A DNA stretch of 36,879 nt, from contig JAFTNW010000028.1 of NCBI GenBank assembly GCA_017451695.1, positions 1-36,879 on the forward strand, read 5' to 3'. The position numbers and the translations under genes were made by a program. Below, one piece after another: positions 6,555 through 15,541 of this stretch. Position 1 is the stretch's first letter, and every line of letters starts with the position of its first letter. The notes beneath the pieces were generated by a model. That model was not told the origin of the DNA. It ran no database searches and saw only the letters and a program-made list of their open reading frames with translations. This DNA comes from Bacteroidaceae bacterium. GTDB lineage: Bacteria; Bacteroidota; Bacteroidia; Bacteroidales; Bacteroidaceae.

Positions 6555-7763
6555 ATGAAACATATTATAATATTGGGTGATGGCATGGCCGATTTGCCGG
6601 TGGAATCGTTGGGAGGAAAAACTCTGTTGCAAGCAGCAGACACACCATACATGGATAAACTTGCCAAGATGGGACGTTGCGGGCGGTTGATTACCGTGGC
6701 ACCGGGCTTTCACCCTGGCAGCGAGGTTGCAAATATGTCTATCATGGGATACCACTTACCCACCGTATATGAGGGGCGCGGTCCGTTGGAGGCTGCAAGC
6801 ATAGGCGTGGAGCTTGCCGAGGGCGAGTTTGCATTGCGTTGCAATATTGTGTGCATAGAAGGCAAAGTGCTCAAAAACCACTCATCGGGGCACATAACAA
6901 CCGAGGAGGCCGATGTACTCATCAAATATCTGCAAGAGAACCTGGGCGACGAGCGAGTACGTTTCCACACAGGTATTCAATACCGCCATTTGCTGGTTAT
7001 CAAAGGAGGAGACAAACGCATAAGTTGTACCCCGCCCCACGATATTCCTGGGCAGGAGTATGCACCCTACCTTGTAAAAGCCGATGTACCCGAAGCAGAA
7101 GAGACTGCCGCACTCATAAACGAGCTTATTGCAAAATCACAAAAACTGCTGGCCAAACACCCGCTAAACATCAAACGCATGAGCGAGGGGAAGGACCCCG
7201 CAAACAGCATTTGGCCTTGGGGCGGCGGTTACAGGCCCAAGATGCAACCATTTGGCGAGATGTTCCCGCAAGTGAAAAGCGGTGCCGTTATATCGGCTGT
7301 GGACCTCATACGCGGCATAGGACGCTACGCCGGCCTGCAAGTATTGGAGGTTGAGGGGGCGACAGGCCTCTACGACACCAATTACGAGAACAAGGCTGCA
7401 GCCGCAATAGAGGCACTGAAAAAGGATGATTTTGTATATCTGCACGTCGAGGCAAGCGACGAGGCCGGCCACGAGGGAAACGTGGAGCTTAAAATACGCA
7501 CAATAGAAAACCTCGACAAACGCGCCATAGGCCCCATTTACGAGGCTGTAAAAGAGTGGAACGAGCCTGTTGCAATAGCCGTGCTGCCCGACCACCCCAC
7601 CCCTTGCATACACCGCACACATACAGCCGAGCCTGTACCGTTCCTCATCTGGCACCCCGGGATAACACCCGATACCGTGGAAACCTTTGACGAAATTGCC
7701 GCATGCGATGGCAGCTATGGGCTTATGAAAGAGAACGAATTTATAAATGCATTTATGCAATAA
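6555..7763 (+). CDS. apgM: Cofactor-independent phosphoglycerate mutase family protein, possible homoserine kinase
   Basis: A 402-residue protein of the archaeal-type phosphoglycerate mutase family (alkaline phosphatase fold). Seen: the N-terminal metal site ILGDGMADLP, the nucleophile region around SEVANMSIMGY (about residues 58-68), and the C-terminal metal motifs HVEASDEAGHEG and LPDHPTPCIHRTHT. The ATG at 6555 is used; the upstream in-frame TTG at 6546 adds only three residues. It lies 13 bp ahead of thrC and behind a threonine-rich leader. Family members in this position have been proposed to supply homoserine kinase (homoserine to O-phosphohomoserine), which would explain the missing thrB and give thrC its substrate. 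A purely glycolytic role is the alternative; the threonine attenuator argues against it. thrA is not in the window. Confidence 0.88.
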   Translation: MKHIIILGDGMADLPVESLGGKTLLQAADTPYMDKLAKMGRCGRLITVAPGFHPGSEVANMSIMGYHLPTVYEGRGPLEAASIGVELAEGEFALRCNIVCIEGKVLKNHSSGHITTEEADVLIKYLQENLGDERVRFHTGIQYRHLLVIKGGDKRISCTPPHDIPGQEYAPYLVKADVPEAEETAALINELIAKSQKLLAKHPLNIKRMSEGKDPANSIWPWGGGYRPKMQPFGEMFPQVKSGAVISAVDLIRGIGRYAGLQVLEVEGATGLYDTNYENKAAAAIEALKKDDFVYLHVEASDEAGHEGNVELKIRTIENLDKRAIGPIYEAVKEWNEPVAIAVLPDHPTPCIHRTHTAEPVPFLIWHPGITPDTVETFDEIAACDGSYGLMKENEFINAFMQ

Positions 7764-7776
7764 ACAAGAGAAGACT

Positions 7777-9108
7777 ATGAAATATTACAGCACAAACAAG
7801 ATAGTAAGCGATGTGGCATTGAAGGATGCCGTTATAAAAAGTTTGGCAGCCGACAAGGGATTGTTCATGCCCAACAGCATAAAACGCCTGCCACAGGAGT
7901 TCTTTGACAACATCGAGAACATGAGCTTCCAAGAGATGTCGTACAGGGTTGCCGATGCCTTTTTTGGAGAGGACCTGCCCGCCGACGAACTTAAACGAAT
8001 TGTTTACGAAACACTTGCTTTTGATGCCCCTGTGGTAAAAGTTAAGGACAACATATACTCGCTTGAACTTTTCCACGGCCCAACACTCGCATTCAAGGAT
8101 GTGGGCGGCCGTTTCATGGCGCGTCTGCTTGGTTACTTTGTAAAGAACAGCCAAGAGAAGAGGGTAAATGTGCTTGTAGCCACATCGGGCGACACAGGTA
8201 GCGCGGTGGCAAACGGTTTCCTCGGTGTAAAGGGCGTGCATGTATATGTGCTCTACCCCAAGGGAAAAGTGAGCGAGATACAGGAGAAACAGTTTACCAC
8301 ACTTGGCAAAAACATCACAGCATTGGAGATTGAGGGATGCTTCGACGACTGCCAGGCACTTGTAAAACGAGCTTTTGCCGATGAAGAACTGAATGCCGGC
8401 ATGTTCCTCACAAGCGCCAATTCAATAAACCTTGCACGTTTCTTGCCGCAATCGTTCTACTATTTCTACGCTTACGCACAGCTTAAAAAGATGGGCAAGG
8501 CCGACAACCTTGTAGTATCTGTTCCAAGTGGCAACTTCGGCAACATCACAGTCGGCCTCTTTGCACAGGTAATGGGGCTGCCCATCAAGCGATTCATTGC
8601 CGCAAACAACAGAAACGACATTTTCTATAACTACCTGCGCACAGGCAATTTCGAGCCCAAAGCGTCGGTATGCACCATCGCAAACGCCATGGACGTGGGC
8701 AATCCAAGCAACTTTGCACGCATTCTCGACCTTTACAACTACAACCATGCCACCGTGTGCAGCCATGTGGGCGGTGCCACATATAACGACGAGCAGATTG
8801 CAAACGGTGTAAAGGATTGTTGGAAGGAGAACAAATATCTGCTGGACCCCCACGGAGCATGCGGATATCTTGCATTGCAAGAACAATTGCAAGATGGCGA
8901 AACAGGTGTATTCCTTGAAACGGCCCATCCCGCAAAATTCAAAGACACAATAGATAGAATTTTGGGCGAGGATATTGAAATTCCGCTACCCTTGCAGGAG
9001 TTCATGAAAGGAAAAAAGCACACTGTGGAGATGAGCAGCGATTACGAGGAATTGAAGAAATTCCTGCAACAAAACCAAAACTACAACTCCGAGGAGTGTT
9101 ATTATTAA
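7777..9108 (+). CDS. thrC: Threonine synthase
   Basis: A 443-residue PLP enzyme that converts O-phosphohomoserine to threonine, the last step of the pathway, in the cytoplasm. Seen: an N-terminal domain typical of the longer threonine synthases (YYSTNKIVSDVALKDAVI), the PLP-binding lysine in FHGPTLAFKDVGG (about residue 108), the phosphate-binding VATSGDTGSAVANGF and SVPSGNFGN. The start at 7777 is chosen because it aligns with the family N-terminus and follows an AGAAGAC ribosome-site-like sequence; a start at 7747 would overlap apgM by 17 bp. It forms a two-gene operon with apgM under the threonine leader. Confidence 0.95.
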   Translation: MKYYSTNKIVSDVALKDAVIKSLAADKGLFMPNSIKRLPQEFFDNIENMSFQEMSYRVADAFFGEDLPADELKRIVYETLAFDAPVVKVKDNIYSLELFHGPTLAFKDVGGRFMARLLGYFVKNSQEKRVNVLVATSGDTGSAVANGFLGVKGVHVYVLYPKGKVSEIQEKQFTTLGKNITALEIEGCFDDCQALVKRAFADEELNAGMFLTSANSINLARFLPQSFYYFYAYAQLKKMGKADNLVVSVPSGNFGNITVGLFAQVMGLPIKRFIAANNRNDIFYNYLRTGNFEPKASVCTIANAMDVGNPSNFARILDLYNYNHATVCSHVGGATYNDEQIANGVKDCWKENKYLLDPHGACGYLALQEQLQDGETGVFLETAHPAKFKDTIDRILGEDIEIPLPLQEFMKGKKHTVEMSSDYEELKKFLQQNQNYNSEECYY

Positions 9109-9189
9109 GAAATCTCTTTTTACAGCCTCTTAATAATCAAAGGGTTGCCAAAGGATGAGAAAAAAGTGTTATTTTTTCTTCAAAAAAGA

Positions 9190-9220
9190 TTTGCTAAGTC
9201 AAAATAAAATAGTACCTTTG
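9190..9220 (+). promoter_or_regulatory. Consensus promoter of tRNA-Lys
   Basis: TTTG at 9190-9193 and TACCTTTG at 9213-9220 with exactly 19 bp between: a full match to the Bacteroidota consensus, 24 bp ahead of the tRNA. Confidence 0.85.
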
Positions 9221-9243
9221 CAACGCTTTAAGGCAAAAGAGTT

Positions 9244-9316
9244 GCGCTGTTAGCTCAGTTGGTAGAGCAATTGACTCTTAATCAATGGGTCCAGGGTTCG
9301 AGTCCCTGACGGCGTA
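9244..9316 (+). tRNA. tRNA-Lys (anticodon CTT)
   Basis: A 73-nt cloverleaf: acceptor GCGCTGT pairing with ACGGCGT (with G-U pairs), D arm starting GCTC with GTTGGTA in the loop, anticodon stem ATTGA/TCAAT with loop CTCTTAA (anticodon CTT), T arm CAGGG-TTCGAGT-CCCTG, discriminator A. The 3' CCA is not encoded, as is common in this phylum. Confidence 0.95.
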
Positions 9317-9325
9317 CAACAAAAA

Positions 9326-9366
9326 ACCGCTGAAAATCTACGATTTTCAGCGGTTCTAATTTTTAT
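9326..9366 (+). terminator. Terminator of tRNA-Lys
   Basis: 13-bp perfect stem (ACCGCTGAAAATC at 9326-9338, loop TAC, complement at 9342-9354) followed by TCTAATTTTTA. Confidence 0.85.
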
Positions 9367-9393
9367 GACATCTAAAAATCATTAGTCATAATA

Positions 9394-9425
9394 CAATAAA
9401 AGCAGGGTTGCCCCTGCTTTTATTG
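9394..9425. terminator. Terminator for the outer-membrane protein gene
   Basis: 14-bp stem CAATAAAAGCAGGG (9394-9407), loop TTGC, complement at 9412-9425. It lies 24 bp past the minus-strand stop codon at 9449; the A-rich arm gives a U run when read leftward. Confidence 0.75.
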
Positions 9426-9448
9426 GTATTGTTTGAAAGGAGTATTTA

Positions 9449-9958
9449 TCAGAATGAGTAATACAACGCAAATTTTATTTCATTGTCTAAACCAAAGCCA
9501 TAAGCTGTGGTATCTTCTATATCTGCATAGCCCAATGAACCTATCTTTGCGACAACGCTGAATTTATCACTTAAATTGTACGCTATACCCGGTTCAACAG
9601 AGATGCCCCAACCGTTTGCATTATCACCAAACTTCGGTTTTTGAGTTATAAATTCAAAAACGCCATCGGTAAATACACTAAATGCACCATTTCTATAGAA
9701 GGTGTAACGGGCGTATGGGCTCACAATGTACTCCTTGCCAATAAAATCAGTAGTTTCCAAATCGGAGAATCCCAAAGCCAAGCCAAATGACCAATTATCA
9801 TTCAGTACGTAGCCAAAGTCGGGAGCAATTTTGAAATTGGTTGTTTTTGCTCCATCATTATCGGTTTTATTAAAACCTACACTACCACCAATGTAAAATT
9901 GAGCACTGGCAAACATTGAAACAGCCGTAAAGGCAACTAGAAAAAACAACTTTTTCAT
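9449..9958 (-). CDS. Small outer-membrane beta-barrel protein
   Basis: A 169-residue exported protein. The signal peptide MKKLFFLVAFTAVSMFASAQ ends in a typical ASA-Q cleavage site. The mature part alternates polar and aromatic residues in the way of an eight-stranded OmpA/OprF-type barrel (FYIGGSVGFNKT, WSFGLALGFSDLE, YIVSPYARYTF, GWGISVEPGIAYNLSDKF) and ends in an aromatic residue (IKFALYYSF), the usual signal for insertion by the Bam machinery. It matches the porin-family outer-membrane beta-barrel proteins common in Bacteroidota. Function is unknown. It stands alone, with a terminator on its downstream side. Confidence 0.85.
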   Translation of the reverse strand: MKKLFFLVAFTAVSMFASAQFYIGGSVGFNKTDNDGAKTTNFKIAPDFGYVLNDNWSFGLALGFSDLETTDFIGKEYIVSPYARYTFYRNGAFSVFTDGVFEFITQKPKFGDNANGWGISVEPGIAYNLSDKFSVVAKIGSLGYADIEDTTAYGFGLDNEIKFALYYSF

Positions 9959-10130
9959 AATGGTAAAAATTTAATTGTACCGAACACTGCTGATTACTAC
10001 GGTTTCGGTTCGGAATGGAAACCGATTGCAATATATGTTTTTTCAAATAAAAAAACAAATATTTACACAAATATTGTTGATTTTGAAAAATAATAAGTCT
10101 TTTTTGTACTAATTACATTGATTTTTATAA

Positions 10131-11633
10131 TCAACCGCAGTGGAAATAGCGATTCACAAGTTTAAGCATCTCCTCTTGGTTACCTGCAATTTCGGCACGG
10201 AGAGTGCGGTCGCCATAAGATCGTAGTTTCTTAATTATGCCATCAATCATTGCGGGGCTGAAGACATTGAACTCTTCAAACACGGCGCGCTGTGCTTGCA
10301 GGCAGTCGGCCGAGGCCTCGCAGCTGTCGGGCAGCTGTGCCAGCTGTTTCAATTTATCTTCGTTCTCTTTCTGGTGGATGTTTACATTAACGTATGTTCT
10401 TTCGGCTATATCCAACGCATTGCCAAGTTCAAAGCCATATCGGCAGGCTACTGCAAGGCCGGCAATCAGTTGGTAGATGTCGGCCGAGCCGTCGGGCGAG
10501 CGCATCTCCACGGTCTGTTTCTGTGTGGTATCGTAATTACTATCGCTTTCAAGCGGATTGGCTATGCGGCACATATCGCTCTTTGCTGCCCATCCGAGGG
10601 GTACACGCACAAGAACGGAACGGTTTCTGTCGCCCCAGCATATATTTGTAGGAGCCTCTTGGTGAGGAACAAGGCGGAAATAGGATGTGGGGTTGGTGTT
10701 GCCGAATGCGGTAATGGAGGGGGCAAGTTCCATCATTCCTACAATGGCTTTGCGTGCTGTTGCCGAGAGGATACCGCCGTCGAGCATTTGGTTCACTCCG
10801 TCTTTTACTATGCGCATGTGCACATGAAGACCCGAGCCTGCCTTACCCGCTGTAATCTTGGGGGCAAAGGTTATGTCGTAGCCCATACGATATGCAAGGT
10901 TACGGATTATCCATTTGGCTATCATCAATTGGTCGGCAGCATTGCAGGCGTTTACGGGAAGAAATTCAATCTCGTTCTGCTCATATATAAGGCCGTCGAT
11001 GGTAAAATTTCCAACCTCAGAGTGGCCGTACTTTATCTGACCTCCTGCCTGTGCAATATATGCCATACATTGTGTGCGGAACTCGTTGAACTTGGCATAA
11101 GGGGCCGACTCATGATATCCCTTTTGGTCGGTTGCAGGAAAGACTCCCTCATCGGGGGCAATCACATAATACTCAAGCTCGCCCATGGCCTGGAACTCCA
11201 TTCCGGTAACATCGTTAAATGCTTTGCATGCTTTGCGCAGGGTATTTTCGGGAGAGCTCTCGAGCGGCTCGCCATCTTTATTGAAGTATGAGCAGAGCAT
11301 GGAGAGTGTGGGTATCTCGGCAAAGGGGTCGAGGAATGCGGTACTGAAACGGGGAAGAACATAAAGGTCGCTACTACCGGCCTCTATGAATGGGAAGAGG
11401 CTGGAACCATCGACACGCTCGCCACAGGTGAGAATGGCATCGAGATAGGCTGCGTTGTTTATCACAAAATTAAGTGTTTTGAGCCTGCCATCGCCCGCAG
11501 GATACATGAAGTTCACCATGCGTATTCCGTTCTCACTTATATATTTTACTATATCGTGCTTTGTAAATTCATACGAAGGCTTGCCTAAATATGCCACAAC
11601 TTTGTTGGCATTCATTTCCAATTCTTTATTCAT
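10131..11633 (-). CDS. glnA: Glutamine synthetase family protein (GSI-like)
   Basis: A 500-residue glutamine synthetase domain protein, probably forming a dodecamer and making glutamine from glutamate, ammonia and ATP. Seen: the beta-grasp N-terminal domain (VNFMYPAGDGRLKTLNFVI), a metal/glutamate site at GELEYYVI (about residues 150-157), the NEIEFLPVNACNAADQL region, KAGSGLHVHMR (about 265-276), the ATP-site segment RNRSVLVRVPL and MRSPDGSADIYQ near residue 380. Length is slightly above the classic 470 and lacks the obvious adenylylation-loop tyrosine motif. A related gamma-glutamyl ligase activity cannot be excluded. A -7-like element (TATCTTTA on the minus strand) lies at 11660-11667. No nitrogen-regulation genes are adjacent. 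Confidence 0.88.
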   Translation of the reverse strand: MNKELEMNANKVVAYLGKPSYEFTKHDIVKYISENGIRMVNFMYPAGDGRLKTLNFVINNAAYLDAILTCGERVDGSSLFPFIEAGSSDLYVLPRFSTAFLDPFAEIPTLSMLCSYFNKDGEPLESSPENTLRKACKAFNDVTGMEFQAMGELEYYVIAPDEGVFPATDQKGYHESAPYAKFNEFRTQCMAYIAQAGGQIKYGHSEVGNFTIDGLIYEQNEIEFLPVNACNAADQLMIAKWIIRNLAYRMGYDITFAPKITAGKAGSGLHVHMRIVKDGVNQMLDGGILSATARKAIVGMMELAPSITAFGNTNPTSYFRLVPHQEAPTNICWGDRNRSVLVRVPLGWAAKSDMCRIANPLESDSNYDTTQKQTVEMRSPDGSADIYQLIAGLAVACRYGFELGNALDIAERTYVNVNIHQKENEDKLKQLAQLPDSCEASADCLQAQRAVFEEFNVFSPAMIDGIIKKLRSYGDRTLRAEIAGNQEEMLKLVNRYFHCG

Positions 11634-11818
11634 ATTTTTTTGTTTTTACATTGATTTTGTAAAGATAATTATTCCATTGGTTATTGCATTGTTTGCAATG
11701 TTTTTTTTTGCGCATAAAAAGAAAAAAGATAAAATCGACACATCGGCGGCAAGCGGTTTTTGTCGATATAGCAACCATATTCCTTGTGCGGCATATTACT
11801 TTTGCCACAAAAACGGAT

Positions 11819-12709
11819 ATGAGAAAAACCATAACATTCAGCAAAGCAGGAACAAGCTACATCGCACGAAGGCTGCAAGAGGAAAAAAGTTACTTGTTAA
11901 AAAGATTTTTTGTGGCAGCAGGTGCCACCGCCAATGAGAACGACGGCAGTTACTCGCTTAATGGCATTGAGGATATCACCGAGGAGCAGATGCTTGCCAT
12001 TTACATGCACAAAGATGCCGTAAAGGAACTCGATATGCCGCACATACTGCAAGGATGCGATATAAGAACCATCATACCCTGCCATCAGGCTGTGGGCGCA
12101 CTGCTTAAAAGTCGCCCGCTCGATGGCGAGGAGTCGTTTGCCGAGAGCGGCGTGGAGATTCTAAAATTCGGCAACGGGCTGGATATTGACAGCACAGAGG
12201 AGAAGGAGCTGTTGCCGGCCACAGAGCTAAGGGGAACATTCCGTAATTGCAAAAAACTGCATACCATATACCCGATAAATATGAATGGTGTGAGCACGGT
12301 AAGCAACGACACATTTGCGGGATGCGATGCCTTGCACGAGGTGAGGCTGTATGGGTTGAGCACATCGATAAGCCTTGCCCATTCGCCAATGACAAGCTAT
12401 CGTTCTCTTTTATATGCAGTAACAAACAGCCGTGGCGAGGGATTCGAGATAGCCTTGCACCCCACCACATACAAATATCTCGTGGGTATGATGGCGGCCC
12501 CTGCCTTTGTGGGCGGGACAGAGAGCGAATGGCATGCCCTGCACGCAGCAGCGGCAAACAAGAACATTCGATTTGTTACCGCAGAAAAGATTCTCTTTGT
12601 AAAAAACAGCACAATACAGAGTAACTGTATTACCATAGAAGATGACACTATGGTTATTGACGAAGAGAGCGGAATGATAAGCGGAACAACAATGATTTTA
12701 TATAATTAA
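11819..12709 (+). CDS. Hypothetical protein with weak leucine-rich-repeat (BspA-like) segments
   Basis: A 296-residue protein with no signal peptide or membrane segment. I do not recognise the family as a whole. Two stretches have the look of LRR_5/BspA-type repeats (LRGTFRNCKKLHTIYP and VSNDTFAGCDALHEVRLYGL), which in Bacteroidota are often binding surfaces. The start is set at 11819 (MRKTITFSKAG), 15 bp after a -7-like TACTTTTG at 11797-11804; an in-frame start at 11684 would place low-complexity basic sequence upstream and overlap that promoter. An AT-only inverted repeat (12696-12706 with 12714-12724) spans the stop codon. Confidence 0.6.
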   Translation: MRKTITFSKAGTSYIARRLQEEKSYLLKRFFVAAGATANENDGSYSLNGIEDITEEQMLAIYMHKDAVKELDMPHILQGCDIRTIIPCHQAVGALLKSRPLDGEESFAESGVEILKFGNGLDIDSTEEKELLPATELRGTFRNCKKLHTIYPINMNGVSTVSNDTFAGCDALHEVRLYGLSTSISLAHSPMTSYRSLLYAVTNSRGEGFEIALHPTTYKYLVGMMAAPAFVGGTESEWHALHAAAANKNIRFVTAEKILFVKNSTIQSNCITIEDDTMVIDEESGMISGTTMILYN

Positions 12710-12792
12710 CAATATTATATAAAAGGAATAGCCGCAATTATATTATTTTTGCATTGCCTATTTTTTACGGCGCAAAACAGACACTTGCGACT

Positions 12793-13878
12793 ATGCACAC
12801 CTTTCTTTTTTTAATACCACTTATATATATTGCAGCCAATATTTATCTTTTTTGCAGAACATGGCAAGCTATGCACTGCACGCCGACAACTGCAAAAATC
12901 ATTGTTTCACTCCTCTTTTGGGTGGTTACCTTCTCCATGTTCATCGCAATAATGTTGCGTGGTAGCGAACTGCCCGAAATTTATGGAAAAGGACTCTTTC
13001 GCATAGGCTCGGCATGGCTCTTCTTCTCTTGTGTGGCAGCGGCACTGCTTGCTATTCTGGATTTTATGCGCCTCTTTTTCCCGACGATGCAAGGAAATCT
13101 GTGGTGGGCAGTGGGAATAGCAGCAGCTGTTTTTGCCTACGGTAATTACAACCACCGCACACCGCAAGCCATGGAGCTGGATATTACCCTCGACAAAAAG
13201 ATGGATGGGGAACTTAAGATGGTGGTGGTGAGCGACCTGCACCTGGGCTATGGTACAGGGAAAAGTGCTCTGAAAAGATATGTGAAACTGATAAACGATT
13301 GCAAGCCCGATGTGATAATTATTGCCGGCGACCTCATTGACAACAGCGTACAGGCAGTGCGCAATGAGCATATGGAGGAAGAACTATTGCAACTGCAAGC
13401 ACCGCAAGGCATATATCTGGCAGCAGGGAACCACGAACATATAAGCGGAATAGAAGAGTGCGAGGAGTTCTTTGCCTCTACCAATATCAAATTCTTGCGC
13501 GACAGCGTCGTTACACTACCCTGCGGGGTTCAAATTATGCTGCGCGACGACGCAACCAACAAAAAACGCAAAAGTTTGAAGAAACTGTTTGCAAAAACAG
13601 ATAGCGAAAAACCGATAGTCCTAGTTGACCACAAACCAAATGACATTGAGAAAAGCGACAAGGCGGGAACCGATTTGCATTTGAGCGGACACACGCATCA
13701 TGGGCAGGTGTGGCCGGGGAATATAATTACAGACAAGCTGTACAAACAGAGCCACGGCTACCGCAAATGGGAGCATGCCCATGTATGGGTTTCAAGCGGT
13801 TTGTCGCTGTGGGGGCCGCCTGTGCGCATAGGCACGAGAGGCGATTACGCCGTCATTACATTAAGAGGAAAAGAGTAA
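12793..13878 (+). CDS. Membrane-anchored metallophosphoesterase (YkuE-like)
   Basis: A 361-residue protein: four predicted transmembrane segments in the first 120 residues, then a cytoplasmic or periplasmic calcineurin-like phosphoesterase domain. All signature motifs are visible in order: SDLHLG, AGDLID, AGNHEH, VDHKP and GHTHHGQVWP, which bind two metal ions. Relatives include the B. subtilis YkuE and LpxH-like phosphoesterases; the substrate is unknown. The ATG at 12793 is preferred over an in-frame TTG at 12754, because a -7-like TATTTTTG lies at 12744-12751. A patatin-family gene follows 25 bp downstream, suggesting a two-gene operon acting on membrane lipids or their phosphorylated derivatives (inference). 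Confidence 0.9.
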   Translation: MHTFLFLIPLIYIAANIYLFCRTWQAMHCTPTTAKIIVSLLFWVVTFSMFIAIMLRGSELPEIYGKGLFRIGSAWLFFSCVAAALLAILDFMRLFFPTMQGNLWWAVGIAAAVFAYGNYNHRTPQAMELDITLDKKMDGELKMVVVSDLHLGYGTGKSALKRYVKLINDCKPDVIIIAGDLIDNSVQAVRNEHMEEELLQLQAPQGIYLAAGNHEHISGIEECEEFFASTNIKFLRDSVVTLPCGVQIMLRDDATNKKRKSLKKLFAKTDSEKPIVLVDHKPNDIEKSDKAGTDLHLSGHTHHGQVWPGNIITDKLYKQSHGYRKWEHAHVWVSSGLSLWGPPVRIGTRGDYAVITLRGKE

Positions 13879-13903
13879 CAATGCCATCATAAAGCAGAAC
13901 AGG

Positions 13904-14770
13904 ATGAATGGAGATAAAAAAGAGGTTGTGATAAACAAACGCAGCGGTCTGGTGCTTGAAGGGGGCGGCATGCGCGGTATATTCACATCGGGCGTGCTGG
14001 ATAACTTTATGGATCGCGGAATACGCTTCCCCTACACCATTGGAGTGAGCGCCGGTGCGTGCAATGGCATATCATACATGTCGGGGCAGCGCGGCAGGGC
14101 CAAGTATGGCAACATTGATTTGCTTGAACAATACAACTACATAGGTTTGAAACAGCTGTTGCTCAAAGGGAACATCATGGATTTCAACCTGTTGTTTCAT
14201 GTGTTCCCCACAGAGATAAGCCCATACGATTACGATGCACTTGCACGCAGCAAAGAGATATTCGAGATGGTTACCACAAGCTGCAAAAGCGGCAAGGCCT
14301 GTTACTTTGACGAGAAGCACAACCCCACAAGAATAATAGATATTATAAAAGCATCGAGCAGCCTGCCCTTTGTGAGCCCCATATCCTATGTAGATGGCGA
14401 GCCCATGCTCGACGGCGGCATAGCCGATTCCATACCGTTGCTACGCGCTCAATCGCAAGGATTCACCAACAATGTGGTGGTGCTTACACGCAACAAGGGA
14501 TACAGAAAGAGCCAAAAGCCCACAAGGGTGCCCTTTTTCATGTATCGCAAATACCCCGCCCTGCGCGATGCCATACGCCGTCGCAATGCCTTCTACAACG
14601 AGCAGATAGCCCTTGTGGAACAGCTTGAGGAGGATGGTAAAATTACCGTAATACGCCCCGAACGCCCCATTGAGGTAGATAGAATGGAGCGTAACATAGG
14701 CAAGCTGACTGCTCTTTATGAGGAGGGATACAGCTGCGCTGACAAGATTAAGTTTACCACCGAAGAATAG
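13904..14770 (+). CDS. Patatin-like phospholipase (YjjU/RssA type)
   Basis: A 288-residue patatin-fold lipid acyl hydrolase. Seen: the oxyanion-hole glycine-rich stretch LEGGGMRGIFTSGVLD (residues about 17-32), the nucleophile elbow GVSAG (serine near residue 49) and the catalytic aspartate in MLDGGIADSIP (about 168-178). The order and length match the YjjU-like subfamily, cytoplasmic and usually of unknown substrate. It follows the metallophosphoesterase gene by 25 bp on the same strand, probably in one transcript. Its 3' end is only three bases from the convergent alkD stop codon, leaving no room for a separate terminator. Confidence 0.9.
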   Translation: MNGDKKEVVINKRSGLVLEGGGMRGIFTSGVLDNFMDRGIRFPYTIGVSAGACNGISYMSGQRGRAKYGNIDLLEQYNYIGLKQLLLKGNIMDFNLLFHVFPTEISPYDYDALARSKEIFEMVTTSCKSGKACYFDEKHNPTRIIDIIKASSSLPFVSPISYVDGEPMLDGGIADSIPLLRAQSQGFTNNVVVLTRNKGYRKSQKPTRVPFFMYRKYPALRDAIRRRNAFYNEQIALVEQLEEDGKITVIRPERPIEVDRMERNIGKLTALYEEGYSCADKIKFTTEE

Positions 14771-14773
14771 CTA

Positions 14774-15541
14774 CTACAATGCAGGCACATCGCGGGTGCG
14801 AAAAGACTCCCGCGCCTTTCGCACATATAGTTTCACCACGTCGGCCGGCAGGTGCGATGCCGCCACAAAACTGCGAGTGATGGCGGGATGATGCGCAAGC
14901 GCCGTGGCAAGCAGCCACGCTACCGCCATGCGCACATAATAGGGCTCCGCGCCCTGCACACTACCCTCTTGAATGTTTTTCGGTTTTCCTTTGATGCTCC
15001 TGTAATCCGATTTTATATTATTGAAATCAAGGGAGTCTATGCGGTCAAAAACAACAGGTGCCCAAGCTGAATTAAGGAAATAGCACATGGAAAACACCAC
15101 GGCAAAGCGCACCTCGAACTCGCGCGACGAGGCAAACCACTGCTGCAACCACTGCCACAGATACTCTTTATCGGCACGGGCGGCCCACTTTGCTGCTGCG
15201 CAAAAGCTATCGCACACAGCCCAATTGTCCATAACGGGGATATAGCGGGCAAGCATCTGCAAACGCTCTTGGAGCGTGCATTTGCATTGGTTTATAAGCA
15301 ATCCCCAAACAACGGTCTCTTCGTAGCACAGGGTCTCTTGCTTTTCGCGTTCAAAAGCTTTTATATACCCTGTGCCATCGGTTAAATGAAGCTTGCGCGC
15401 CACGGCTTTCATTTCGGGGGTATGCAAGCCAAGCACCTTGCGGGCAGGCAGAGCATTTATAACACGCAGATGCCCCTCGCGGTAGCGGGCATCGTTCCTA
15501 AATCGCTCACATACAAGTGGAAGAAGAAGATTTGTTATCAT
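14774..15541 (-). CDS. DNA alkylation repair protein (AlkD-like)
   Basis: A 255-residue all-helical protein of the AlkC/AlkD DNA glycosylase family, which builds a HEAT-like superhelix around DNA and removes alkylated bases. Seen: LGLHTPEMKAVAR near residues 37-49, VWGLLINQ and MDNWAVCDSFCAAAKW (about 110-125), the latter containing the tryptophan and aspartate characteristic of the family, and AEPYYVRMAVAWLLA near residue 205. The start codon overlaps the rmuC stop codon by four bases, so it is translated after rmuC in the same transcript. Grouping with rmuC suggests a genome-maintenance unit. Confidence 0.88.
   Translation of the reverse strand: MITNLLLPLVCERFRNDARYREGHLRVINALPARKVLGLHTPEMKAVARKLHLTDGTGYIKAFEREKQETLCYEETVVWGLLINQCKCTLQERLQMLARYIPVMDNWAVCDSFCAAAKWAARADKEYLWQWLQQWFASSREFEVRFAVVFSMCYFLNSAWAPVVFDRIDSLDFNNIKSDYRSIKGKPKNIQEGSVQGAEPYYVRMAVAWLLATALAHHPAITRSFVAASHLPADVVKLYVRKARESFRTRDVPAL

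Noticed and set aside
10296..11291. Plus-strand gene of about 331 codons opposite glutamine synthetase
   Set aside because: It is the antisense shadow of a clearly conserved gene and has no recognisable domain.
11684..11818. Extended N-terminus of the LRR-like hypothetical protein
   Set aside because: The extension is basic low-complexity sequence and contains the likely -7 box at 11797-11804.
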